Assembly (NCBI RefSeq): GCF_902859595.1
Contig: NZ_CADIJQ010000001.1
Coordinates: 186,001 to 250,000, forward strand
DNA from: Achromobacter kerstersii
GTDB lineage: Bacteria > Pseudomonadota > Gammaproteobacteria > Burkholderiales > Burkholderiaceae_B
DNA length: 64,000 nt
Direction of reading: 5' to 3'
Part shown: piece after piece, positions 1 to 7,403 of the stretch
Layout of the letters: each line of letters starts with the position of its first letter
Numbering within the stretch: the stretch's first letter is position 1
The notes under the pieces: model-generated
Told to the model about the DNA's origin: nothing
The model's database searches: none
The model's input: only the letters and a program-made list of their open reading frames with translations
Program-made: the position numbers and the translations under genes

Positions 1-570
1 ACCGCCGCCCAAACCGGCTTCAAGACCGCCGACAACACCCGCGCCATCACGACCGGCCTGCGTTACGTCAACGGCCCGCTGAACGTGGCTGCCACGTACG
101 ACCAGCTGAACCCCGCCAGCCAGCTGAACAACGACGCGACGCCCAAGTCGTGGTCTATCGCCGCGGCCTATGACTTTGAAGTGGTCAAGCTGGCGCTGGG
201 CTTCGGCCAGACGCGTGACGGCTGGTTCACCGGCCAAAGCATCAACTCGTTCGGCAGCGGCAGCCCCACGGCCAGCAGCTTCGGCACGAACGTGGCCGTC
301 TCTGGCTTCAAGGCCAATTCGTACCTGGTCGGCCTGACCGTGCCGCTGGGCGCCAGCAGCATCCTGGCGTCGTGGCAGCGTGCTGACCCCAACGGCAACC
401 CGCTGACCGCCGGCAACGACTCGACGATGAACGTCTACAGCATCGGCTACACGTACAACCTGTCCAAGCGCACCAACCTGTACGCGCTGGGTTCGTACGC
501 TACCGACTTCGCGTTTGTTGACGGCGTCAAGAGCTCGGTCGGCATCGTGGGTGTCCGTCACCGCTTCTAA
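1..570 (+). CDS. Gram-negative porin, C-terminal part (gene starts before the window)
   Basis: Outer-membrane diffusion channel of the Burkholderia/Bordetella trimeric porin family. The frame is open from base 1, so the N-terminal half with the signal peptide is missing. The visible part shows alternating hydrophobic/polar beta-strands separated by Gly/Asn/Ser-rich loops (for example around SFGSGSPTASSFG). It ends in a final strand GIVGVRHRF with a C-terminal Phe, the signature recognised by the BAM complex. An internal GTG at 85 is not a real start because the protein reads through from upstream. A GC-rich hairpin follows the stop. Family assignment is firm; substrate preference cannot be told. 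Confidence 0.9.
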   Translation, partial: TAAQTGFKTADNTRAITTGLRYVNGPLNVAATYDQLNPASQLNNDATPKSWSIAAAYDFEVVKLALGFGQTRDGWFTGQSINSFGSGSPTASSFGTNVAVSGFKANSYLVGLTVPLGASSILASWQRADPNGNPLTAGNDSTMNVYSIGYTYNLSKRTNLYALGSYATDFAFVDGVKSSVGIVGVRHRF

Positions 571-586
571 GCGCCTGACGTGAGCG

Positions 587-613
587 GGCGGCGCGCCATC
601 GGTGCGCGCCGCC
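587..613 (+). terminator. GC-rich hairpin after the porin gene
   Basis: A perfect 10-bp stem (GGCGGCGCGC at 587-596 pairing with 604-613) with a 7-nt loop lies 16 bases after the porin stop. The following bases (GGCTCCTT) are only weakly T-rich, so this is a probable but not classical intrinsic terminator. The rest of 571-857 shows no supported gene. Confidence 0.55.
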
Positions 614-857
614 GGCTCCTTCATGCCGCGGTTGTATTGAGCGGACTGGGCGTCTTACCCGGCCACAGACGCGAAAAAAGCGGCCACCTCCCTAGCTCCA
701 CCCCCAGTCCGCTCACCCGAACCCCGGCCTCGAAGAGGCCTTGCGCCGCCTGGCGCGAGCAACCACCGGCAACGGGCTGCATGCCCGGTGCCGGTTGTCG
801 CATTTCAGGTGCAGCACCATCGCAGCGGCTGGCAGCCGGCTGTTCATGCGCCAAGGA

Positions 858-1673
858 TCACGACTTCGGCAACAGCTCCGGCTTCAGGATACCGCGCAGG
901 TCCGCGTACGGAATGCTGAGTTCCGGCTCGCCGTGCGAGTAGGGCGCAATGGAATAGGCGTCGTACTTCACCACGATGCCGTCGCGGGTCAAGGCGTAGT
1001 TGTCGCTTTCCTGGAAGGGCCACATCTTGTTGTAGCTGGCCGGGTCGCGCTTGGCGTCGGGGTTGGTGGTGAGCCATTTTGCGTGCGCGCGCTGCAAGGC
1101 GGCGACGTACTCTGCGCGGCGGCCCGGAATCAGGGCTTCGTCCAGGCTCATGACGCGGCCCCGCGAACGTTCCCAATTCAAATATTGCGTCGCCGGGATG
1201 CCGTGCGCGGCGCCGGTCAGGAACTGTTCGGTGTGCAGTTCAATCGACACGATGTCGCCCACGGTGTCTTTCACGCTGGCCTTGAAGTAGGTGGCGTCGC
1301 GCGGTCGCGCCGTGGACCAGAAGTACTGCGTGTATTCCGACAGCGTGTCGTAGGCGCCGCGCCGGTTGGCGTCGGTGCCGGTCATGTAGGCCAGCACGTG
1401 GTCAACCAGCGCCGTCAACTTGGGGTTGCCGGGAAAGGCGACGCTGTCGATTTCAATGTGGGGGCAGTCGCCCTCGCAGCCGGGTTTGTTCGATGCCCAC
1501 TTGATGCGTTCGGTGGACAGGTCGCCCACCTTTTCGGCCGTGGTGCTGCTGGTGGTGGGCGTGGCGAGCGTGATGTTCGCCGGGGGCGCACTGCTGCAGC
1601 CGGCAAGCGCCAGCAGAGCCGCGCCCAGAATCAAACCGCTTATCGCGCCTTGCGGCGTGAACGTGCGACGCAT
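858..1673 (-). CDS. Lipoprotein with DUF3298 (RsiV-like) domain
   Basis: A 271-residue protein with an N-terminal signal peptide ending in a lipobox (LAGC, Cys26), so it is probably anchored to the inner or outer membrane. The mature part resembles the DUF4163/DUF3298 fold, as in the RsiV lysozyme-binding anti-sigma factor. Recognisable features are the segment with GAAHGIPATQYLNW, and the C-terminal stretch where YDAYSIAPYSHGEPELSIPY is the typical end of a DUF3298 domain. No sigma factor gene is adjacent, so an anti-sigma role is not supported. The function is unknown; a cell-envelope or lysozyme-inhibitor-like role is possible. Confidence 0.75.
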   Translation of the reverse strand: MRRTFTPQGAISGLILGAALLALAGCSSAPPANITLATPTTSSTTAEKVGDLSTERIKWASNKPGCEGDCPHIEIDSVAFPGNPKLTALVDHVLAYMTGTDANRRGAYDTLSEYTQYFWSTARPRDATYFKASVKDTVGDIVSIELHTEQFLTGAAHGIPATQYLNWERSRGRVMSLDEALIPGRRAEYVAALQRAHAKWLTTNPDAKRDPASYNKMWPFQESDNYALTRDGIVVKYDAYSIAPYSHGEPELSIPYADLRGILKPELLPKS

Positions 1674-1704
1674 TGAACTACCTCCACAAATTCATCAACT
1701 GCCG

Positions 1705-2481
1705 TCAGGGCACGACGCCGGTCCATTCGGCTGAAGAGAATTTCTCGTCAGCCTGTTGCTGCGCTTTGGCCAGCGTATCGCTGCCAATCTGCCCGGGGGT
1801 CAGACGATGCAGGCTGGCAAAAGTTTCCAGCATGCGGTCAATGATGACCTCGCGCGCCAGGCCCGTCTGCGTGCGCAGCGGGTCCACGCGTTTCTTCGCG
1901 CTGGTGGTGCCTTTGTCAGACAGCTTCTCGCGGCCGATACGCAAGACTTCGACCATTTTATCGGCGTCGATGTCATAGGACATGGTCACGTGGTGCAGCA
2001 CCGCGCCCGCGCGCCGGGCTTGGGCGGCGCCGCCGATCTTGCCAATGTCGGAGGCGATGTCGTTCAGCGGCTGATACCAGGCCTTGATGCCCAGCCCTTG
2101 CAGCGCGGTCAGCACCCAGGCGTCCAGGAAGGCATAGGATTCCTGGAAGCTCATGCCGTGAACCAGGGCTTGCGGGGCGCTGAGAGAATAGGTGATGGAG
2201 TTGCCGGGTTCGATGAACATCGCGCCGCCACCGCTCACGCGGCGCACGACTTCGATGCCGTGGCGTTTGGCGCCTTCCGGGTCGACTTCATTTTTCAGGG
2301 ATTGGAAACGGCCGATCACGACGGCGGGGGCGGCCCATTCCCAGATGCGCAAGGTCGGCGGGCGTTGGCCTGCGCCGACCTCATCGGTGATGACGGCGTC
2401 CAGCGCCATGTGCAGCGCGGGCGCCTGGGGGGCTTCATGAATCAGTTGCCAGTCGTAGTCGTTCCAGTCAGTGCGCGTCAT
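1705..2481 (-). CDS. lplA: Lipoate-protein ligase catalytic subunit (biotin/lipoate A/B ligase family)
   Basis: A 258-residue ligase predicted to activate free lipoate with ATP and attach it to E2 and GcvH domains. The lipoate-binding motif RRVSGGGAMF lies near residue 78, and the family's LNDIASDIGKIGGAAQ-type segment (lipoate-ligase Lys region) follows. The protein ends soon after the catalytic domain and lacks the C-terminal accessory domain present in E. coli LplA. That domain appears to be the separate upstream gene, which overlaps this one by 4 bp (ATGA), implying translational coupling. The substrate could also be octanoate, but the split arrangement favours a lipoate ligase. Confidence 0.82.
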   Translation of the reverse strand: MTRTDWNDYDWQLIHEAPQAPALHMALDAVITDEVGAGQRPPTLRIWEWAAPAVVIGRFQSLKNEVDPEGAKRHGIEVVRRVSGGGAMFIEPGNSITYSLSAPQALVHGMSFQESYAFLDAWVLTALQGLGIKAWYQPLNDIASDIGKIGGAAQARRAGAVLHHVTMSYDIDADKMVEVLRIGREKLSDKGTTSAKKRVDPLRTQTGLAREVIIDRMLETFASLHRLTPGQIGSDTLAKAQQQADEKFSSAEWTGVVP

Positions 2482-2780
2482 GCAAGCGCCCTCCGCAACA
2501 CCACGGCCACGGCTTCGGCGGAAAAGCCGAACATCTCGGCGTCGGCAGGCAGGGCGGATTGCACGGCAACGGCCAGTTCCAATTCGCCGGCATCGGCCGG
2601 CATGCCGTTCAAGCCGGCGTTGATGGCCTCAAGCGCTTCGGGCGGCTCAAGAAAGAAGTCGCCGCTGATGCGCACATTGGCCAGGCGGCCGTCGCGCACT
2701 TCGAGATCCGCAACGACCAGTTTGCCGCCGGGGACTTTGTATTCGCCATGCATGGGCTTTCCTTGAATCAGTACAAACAC
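2478..2780 (-). CDS. lplB: Lipoate-protein ligase accessory subunit (LplB-like)
   Basis: A 100-residue protein resembling the stand-alone C-terminal domain of lipoate ligases. Near the start it has the characteristic KPMHGEYKVPGGKLVVADLEV stretch, in which the K-V-P-G-G-K-L motif is typical, followed by an FFLEPPEALEAIN segment. In Thermoplasma the separate LplB subunit is required for lipoate adenylation by LplA. The start is a GTG that shares one base with the TAG stop of the upstream GNAT gene (TAGTG), and its own stop overlaps lplA. The three genes therefore look like one translationally coupled unit. Confidence 0.78.
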   Translation of the reverse strand: MFVLIQGKPMHGEYKVPGGKLVVADLEVRDGRLANVRISGDFFLEPPEALEAINAGLNGMPADAGELELAVAVQSALPADAEMFGFSAEAVAVVLRRALA

Positions 2781-3244
2781 TACAGGCTGAGTTTCATGCC
2801 GTCATGGGTGGCCACGAAACCCAGGCTTTCATAAAACCGGCGCGCATCCGGGCGGGCGCGGTCGGTGGTCAGTTGAACGATGCCACAGCCTTGCAGGCGG
2901 CATTGCTCGATTGCCCATTCGAACATGGTGCGTCCCAGGCCCTGGCCGCGTGACGACGACGCGATGCGGACGCTTTCGATTTGCCCGCGCCATTGTCCCA
3001 GCCGCGACAAGCCGGGTATGAACGATAACTGCAAACAGCCGACCAGGTGTGAATCCTGCTCAACCACGGCCAGGAACTGATTGGAATCCTGCGCAATGGC
3101 CGCGAACGCCGCGGTATAGCGCGGGTTCAGCGGAACCGAGGCGTCCTCGCGCGTGGCGCCCAATTCGTCGTCGGCCAGCATGGCGACGATCTGCGGCAGA
3201 TCTTCCTGGCGTGCGCGGCGAAAAACCCGTTGCGGATGAGACAT
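2780..3244 (-). CDS. GNAT family N-acetyltransferase
   Basis: A 154-residue single-domain acetyltransferase that would move an acetyl group from acetyl-CoA to an amine. The acetyl-CoA-binding motif A (IESVRIASSSRGQGLG, a R/Q-x-x-G-x-G/A type loop) lies near residues 90-105, and the C-terminal RRFYESLGFVATHDGMKLSL is the usual GNAT end. It is the first gene of a coupled set with lplB and lplA. An attractive but unproven idea is that it modifies a protein or small molecule linked to lipoylation. The substrate cannot be predicted from sequence. Confidence 0.8.
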   Translation of the reverse strand: MSHPQRVFRRARQEDLPQIVAMLADDELGATREDASVPLNPRYTAAFAAIAQDSNQFLAVVEQDSHLVGCLQLSFIPGLSRLGQWRGQIESVRIASSSRGQGLGRTMFEWAIEQCRLQGCGIVQLTTDRARPDARRFYESLGFVATHDGMKLSL

Positions 3245-3262
3245 GGCGCGTGCTCCAGAGCG

Positions 3263-3964
3263 TTAGCGGGGCAGGTTCTGCGAGGTCTGGCCGAACAGGA
3301 TGCGGCGCGATTCTTCATCACTGATGGACGGCGCGGTATTGATGGTGTCGGCCAGCGCATAGGCCCGTTGGGTGGCCGGGCGCGCGGCGATGGTGTTGAA
3401 CCAGCGTTGCAGGTGCGGGAAGTCGTTCAGGTCTTGGCCCTGTTTGGCGTGCGGCACGATCCAGGGGTAGGCCGCCATGTCGGCAATGGAGTAGTCACCG
3501 GCGACGAATTCGCGGTCGGCCAGGCGCTTGTTCAAGACGCCGTACAGGCGGTTGGTTTCCTTCACGTAGCGGTCGATGGCGTAGGTGATGCGTTCTTGCG
3601 CGTAGCCGGAAAAGTGGTGGTTCTGGCCGGCCATGGGGCCCAGGCCGCCCATCTGCCAGAACAGCCATTGCGACACTTCGGCGCGGCCGCGCACGTCGGC
3701 GGGCAGGAACTTGCCGGTCTTCTCCGCCAGGTATTGCAGGATGGCGCCCGATTCGAACAGGGAGATCGGCGCGCCGCCATCGGCCGGGTCTTGGTCAACG
3801 ATGGCGGGGATGCGGTTGTTCGGCGCGATGGCCAGGAATTCGGGTTTGAACTGATCACCGCGGCTGATGTTGACCGGGTGAATTTGATAGGGCAGGCCGG
3901 TTTCTTCAAGGAACAGCGTGATCTTGTGGCCGTTGGGGGTGGTCCAGTAGTAGAGATCGATCAT
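3263..3964 (-). CDS. yfcG: Glutathione S-transferase, YfcG/nu-class-like disulfide-bond reductase
   Basis: The sequence follows E. coli YfcG closely: MIDLYYWTTPNGHKITLFLEE at the start, then the SRGDQFKPEFLAIAPNNRIPAIVD region, SLFESGAILQYLAEKTG (glutathione-binding ES motif) and WLFWQMGGLGPMAGQNHHF. YfcG is a GSH-dependent disulfide reductase of the nu class. I chose the ATG at 3964 because it matches the YfcG N-terminus; in-frame ATGs at 3985 and 4021 would add non-homologous residues and lack a good ribosome site. The protein is about 233 residues, near family length, and cytoplasmic. It is followed closely by the GNAT-lplB-lplA group on the same strand. Confidence 0.85.
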   Translation of the reverse strand: MIDLYYWTTPNGHKITLFLEETGLPYQIHPVNISRGDQFKPEFLAIAPNNRIPAIVDQDPADGGAPISLFESGAILQYLAEKTGKFLPADVRGRAEVSQWLFWQMGGLGPMAGQNHHFSGYAQERITYAIDRYVKETNRLYGVLNKRLADREFVAGDYSIADMAAYPWIVPHAKQGQDLNDFPHLQRWFNTIAARPATQRAYALADTINTAPSISDEESRRILFGQTSQNLPR

Positions 3965-4098
3965 AGGGTGTGTCCGCAGAGTCATGGCGCCGCCGGCGGG
4001 GCCGGCGGATGGAAAGGCCATGATAGCGGGGCCGTAGGCGCAGCCCCCCGAATAACCGGGGCCGGGGGCGGGTTTCTACGTGTGCGCGGCGGGGGGCT

Positions 4099-5004
4099 TC
4101 AGACCGCACCCGGCCGCGCCCGGCCCGGCAGCCGCCACGTCCAGTTCAAGCTGACGCCGGCCGCGGCCACGAAGATCAGCGCCACCCCGATCACCTGCGT
4201 GGCGTCCATGCGGTGGCCGTAGACCGCGAAGTCCAGCATGATCGCCACGGCCGGGTAGATGAAGCTCAGCGCGGCGGTCGACGTCGTCGGCAGCTTCTGG
4301 ATGGCCGAGTACATCAGGATGTACATCAGGCAGGTATGGATCACGCCCAGCGCCACCAGATACCCCCATTGCAAGGGTGCTGCGGGCAGGGCATTGAAAT
4401 CCGCCATCGGCAGCAGCATGATGGCCCCAAGCGTGACCTGCACCAGCGCCAGCACCTGAGGCGGAATACCCTTCAGCCGTTTGACGATGATGGCGGTGAC
4501 GCCATACAGCGCGGCGGCCCCCAGGCCCAGCATCAGGCCCGACAGATAGGCCGCGCCGCCCGCGCCCGCGGTGTCCGTCAGACGCAGCACCAGCAGCAGG
4601 CCGGCAAACGCCACGACGGACCAGGCCAGCTTGCCGCGCGTCGGGCGTTCGCCCAGGAACAGCACGCCCAGGCCGATCAGGAAAAAGGGTTGCACGTTAT
4701 AGACGGCGGTGGCCAGCGAGATCGACGCCAGCCGGTAGGCGGAAAACAGCAGCACCCAGTTCAAGACCAGTGCGGCGCCGGCCACCAGCGCCAGGGCCAG
4801 CGTTTTGGCGGTGAACAAGCCGGGCTTGAGCAGGCCCCGCGCCCAGCAATACAGGAACAGTGACAGGGCGCCGAAGACGCAGCGGAAGAAGACGACGTTC
4901 CAGGCGCTTTGCCCGGACTCCAGGACGAAGACGCCCAGCGTGCCGGATAAGGTCATGGCGGCGGCCATTTGCGCCAGGCCTAGGCGTTCTGATGCGGGGT
5001 TCAT
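4099..5004 (-). CDS. EamA/DMT-superfamily exporter
   Basis: A 301-residue inner-membrane protein with about ten hydrophobic helices in two EamA repeats (roughly residues 8-140 and 155-290), as in RhaT/YdcZ-type drug/metabolite transporters. The start at 5004 is preceded by GGAGAA at good spacing. It is divergent from an Lrp/AsnC regulator, with a perfect palindrome between the two genes. This is the usual layout for a regulator-controlled amino-acid or metabolite exporter. The substrate is not identifiable; an amino acid is a reasonable inference from the Lrp neighbour. Confidence 0.8.
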   Translation of the reverse strand: MNPASERLGLAQMAAAMTLSGTLGVFVLESGQSAWNVVFFRCVFGALSLFLYCWARGLLKPGLFTAKTLALALVAGAALVLNWVLLFSAYRLASISLATAVYNVQPFFLIGLGVLFLGERPTRGKLAWSVVAFAGLLLVLRLTDTAGAGGAAYLSGLMLGLGAAALYGVTAIIVKRLKGIPPQVLALVQVTLGAIMLLPMADFNALPAAPLQWGYLVALGVIHTCLMYILMYSAIQKLPTTSTAALSFIYPAVAIMLDFAVYGHRMDATQVIGVALIFVAAAGVSLNWTWRLPGRARPGAV

Positions 5005-5096
5005 GAGGGTTCTCCGGCGGGCCAGTTGGCCACAAGGTGCGATGGAGAAATTATCCCAGGCGGATCAACGCGGTTATATGATGTTCGCGTGGTGCT

Positions 5097-5108
5097 TTTG
5101 ACGTCAAA
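5097..5108. promoter_or_regulatory. Perfect 12-bp palindrome TTTGACGTCAAA, candidate Lrp-family operator
   Basis: TTTGACGTCAAA reads the same on both strands and lies 20 bases before the start of the Lrp-type regulator gene, inside the 124-bp divergent region shared with the exporter. Lrp/AsnC dimers bind palindromes of this size, so autoregulation and control of the exporter are plausible. This is inference; no second copy was found in the window. Confidence 0.45.
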
Positions 5109-5128
5109 CCTTGTTTTAGGTGGAATTT

Positions 5129-5596
5129 ATGCAAAACGACCTAAAAAACGAAAACCCGGTCTTGGACGGTATTGACCGCCGTCTGGTGGAGACCCTGTCG
5201 GCCAATGCGCGCACCACCACGGCCGATCTGGCCCGGCAGGTGGGCATGTCGGCGCCCAGCGTGGCCGACCGCCTGCGCAGGCTGGAAGAATCGGGCGTGA
5301 TCCGCGCCTACACCCTGGACGTGGACCCCGTGGCGCTGGGGTACACGCTGGAAGCCATCGTGCGCATCCGGCCGCTGCCCGGGCAATTGCGCCACGTCGA
5401 AGGGCTGATCCAAGAGATTCCGGAATTCGTCGAATGCGACAAGGTGACGGGCGATGACTGCTTCATCGCCCGCGTGGTGTTGCGGTCTATCTCGCACCTG
5501 GATGGCATTCTTGAACGCGTGACCGAGTTCGCCGAAACCAACACCGCCATCGTCAAGGCGCATACCGTGCGCCGCCGGTTGCCGCCATTACGCTAA
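5129..5596 (+). CDS. Lrp/AsnC family transcriptional regulator
   Basis: A 155-residue regulator with an N-terminal winged helix-turn-helix (LDGIDRRLVETLSANART...VADRLRRLEESGVI, about residues 12-60) and a C-terminal RAM/AsnC ligand-binding domain with the conserved GDDCFIARV region. The ATG at 5129 is preferred over the GTG at 5120 because AGGTGG sits 7 bases before it. Divergence from the EamA exporter suggests that it senses the metabolite exported by that protein, as in other Lrp-exporter pairs. Confidence 0.87.
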   Translation: MQNDLKNENPVLDGIDRRLVETLSANARTTTADLARQVGMSAPSVADRLRRLEESGVIRAYTLDVDPVALGYTLEAIVRIRPLPGQLRHVEGLIQEIPEFVECDKVTGDDCFIARVVLRSISHLDGILERVTEFAETNTAIVKAHTVRRRLPPLR

Positions 5597-5612
5597 GACG
5601 ACGGGCGCCGTG

Positions 5613-6104
5613 TCAGACGGGCGCGGACAGCGCCCGCTCGATATCGTCCTTCAAGCCGGCGGGCGTATCGGTGGGCGCGTAGCGCTTGATGACCTGTCCG
5701 TCGCGGCCCACCAGGAACTTGGTGAAGTTCCACTTGATGCCTTCCGTGCCAAAGACGCCGGGCTTTTCGCCCTTGAGCCAGCGGTACAACGGGTGCGCGT
5801 CGGCGCCGTTGACGTTGATCTTGGCGTACATCGGGAAGCTGATGTCGTACTGCGTTGCGCAGAAATTGCGGATCTCGGATTCGTCGCCGGGCTCTTGATG
5901 GCCGAACTGGTCGCAGGGGAATCCCAGCACCGTCAGGCCGTCATCGCGCAGCGAGCGGTAGAGTTCTTCCAGGCCTGCATATTGCGGCGTGAATCCGCAC
6001 TTGGACGCCACGTTCACCACCAGCAGCACGCGGCCCCGGTAGGTGCTCAGGGACTGTTCGGCCCCGTTGATGTCGCGGGCGGAGAAATCGAAGATCGTGC
6101 TCAT
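5613..6104 (-). CDS. Glutathione peroxidase (Cys type)
   Basis: A 163-residue thiol peroxidase of the GPx family that reduces hydroperoxides with glutathione or thioredoxin. Catalytic features are present: Cys in NVASKCGFTPQY, Gln in GFPCDQFGHQEPG, and the Trp/Asn pair in IKWNFTKFLV. The enzyme uses Cys rather than selenocysteine. The ATG at 6104 is chosen because AGGAG lies 6 bases upstream; a longer in-frame start at 6143 has no such site. It converges on the Lrp gene, with only 16 bases between stop codons. No signal peptide, so cytoplasmic. Confidence 0.9.
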   Translation of the reverse strand: MSTIFDFSARDINGAEQSLSTYRGRVLLVVNVASKCGFTPQYAGLEELYRSLRDDGLTVLGFPCDQFGHQEPGDESEIRNFCATQYDISFPMYAKINVNGADAHPLYRWLKGEKPGVFGTEGIKWNFTKFLVGRDGQVIKRYAPTDTPAGLKDDIERALSAPV

Positions 6105-6194
6105 GCGGGCTCCTGTTTCAGGCGCGGGAAGCGATTGCGTCAATGCGCCGGATTGCTCGCCGAGTGTAGCCCCTGCGCCTTGACGACGGGGCGC

Positions 6195-7394
6195 TCAGAC
6201 CAGCTTCAAGTCCACGGGCGCCACGCCCGGAAACACTTGCGCCAGACGCGCCTTGTCCAGCCCGTACAAGCGCGCGAACAGGCCCGCAAAGACGGCGCGG
6301 TACTCGTTCAAGACCGGGTAGTCGCGGTCCTGGAACAGGGTTTCGTGTTTGACGGCGACTTGCCGCCCCGCAATGCGCCCGCCCTGGACATTACCGCCCA
6401 TCACCCAATACACCGTGCCGTGGCCGTGGTCCGTGCCTTTGTTGCCGTTTTCGCGAAACGTCCGGCCGAATTCGCTGATGACGACGACGGTGGTTTGCCG
6501 CCACGCCGGCCCCATCGCGTCTGCATACGCCGCCAGCGCGCGGCCCAATTGCCCAAGGCGGCCCGCCAACGCACCTTTGGCCGCGCCCTGGCCCACGTGC
6601 GTGTCCCAGCCGCCGACGTCGACAAAGCCCAGGTTGTAGCGGTCGGTCATGAAGCGGGCGATGCGGCGCACTTCTTTTTCCAGCTTGTCTGTTGACACGG
6701 CATTGCCATTGGCCGCCTGCATTTCGGCGTCCAGGTCTTGCCGCGTGGCGCCCATGATGCGCTGCCCTTCGGCCACCGAGGCGTCCAGTTCCGTGTGGCG
6801 GTACATCGATGCGATGGCGCGGTTGTCGGCCTCGCTCAGGCGCGATTTGCGGTTGGCGCCGCCCAGGTCAATGTTGGGAACACGCGCGTCGCCCCGCAGA
6901 ATCTGCGGCACTTCGGACGTGAAGGCGGCAGGCTGCGCCGCCGACCCGTTCAGCGTGGCGGTCAGCCGGTTAAGAAAGCCTGAACGGTAATTGCCGCCGC
7001 CTTTTTCGCCGCCTCGTCCCAGCTCGATGCTGTTCTGGGTTTCGAAATGGCTGCGGCTCAAGTCGTCCGTGCCTGCAAATGGCACGAAGGCCAGTTGCTT
7101 CTTCTGATAGAAGGGCATCAGGCTGTCGGCCAATGCGGGATGCAGGCCCCAGCCGTCTGCCAGAGGCAAGGCCGCCTCCGCGCCGCTGCCGGGCCGGCCA
7201 ATGGCGATGCTGGGCCGTGATTCGTAGTAGAAGTCGCTGGTGGTGGGCACCAGCAGGCTGGCGGCGTCGTAGGCGCCGCGCATGAAGACGACCAGCAGGC
7301 GGTTGCCCGACGCGGCGGGCGCGGCGTACAGGCGGCTGCCGCCCAGTAGCAGCGGGGCGGCGGCCATCATCTGAAGCAAGCGGCGGCGGTCCAT
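6195..7394 (-). CDS. DUF1501 family secreted protein (alkaline-phosphatase-like fold)
   Basis: A 399-residue protein with an N-terminal DRRRLLQ plus hydrophobic stretch ending at YAAPAA, consistent with a Tat or Sec signal. The body carries DUF1501 hallmarks: VVFMRGAYDAASLLVP, DLSRSHFETQNSIELG, GGWDTHVGQG and ISEFGRTFRENGNKGTDHGHG. These His/Asp motifs resemble the sulfatase/alkaline phosphatase superfamily, but the reaction is unknown. It lies 9 bp downstream of the DUF1800 gene. The two families are almost always adjacent in bacterial genomes and are presumed to act together in the periplasm. Confidence 0.85.
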   Translation of the reverse strand: MDRRRLLQMMAAAPLLLGGSRLYAAPAASGNRLLVVFMRGAYDAASLLVPTTSDFYYESRPSIAIGRPGSGAEAALPLADGWGLHPALADSLMPFYQKKQLAFVPFAGTDDLSRSHFETQNSIELGRGGEKGGGNYRSGFLNRLTATLNGSAAQPAAFTSEVPQILRGDARVPNIDLGGANRKSRLSEADNRAIASMYRHTELDASVAEGQRIMGATRQDLDAEMQAANGNAVSTDKLEKEVRRIARFMTDRYNLGFVDVGGWDTHVGQGAAKGALAGRLGQLGRALAAYADAMGPAWRQTTVVVISEFGRTFRENGNKGTDHGHGTVYWVMGGNVQGGRIAGRQVAVKHETLFQDRDYPVLNEYRAVFAGLFARLYGLDKARLAQVFPGVAPVDLKLV

Positions 7395-7403
7395 GGGGTT
7401 CTC

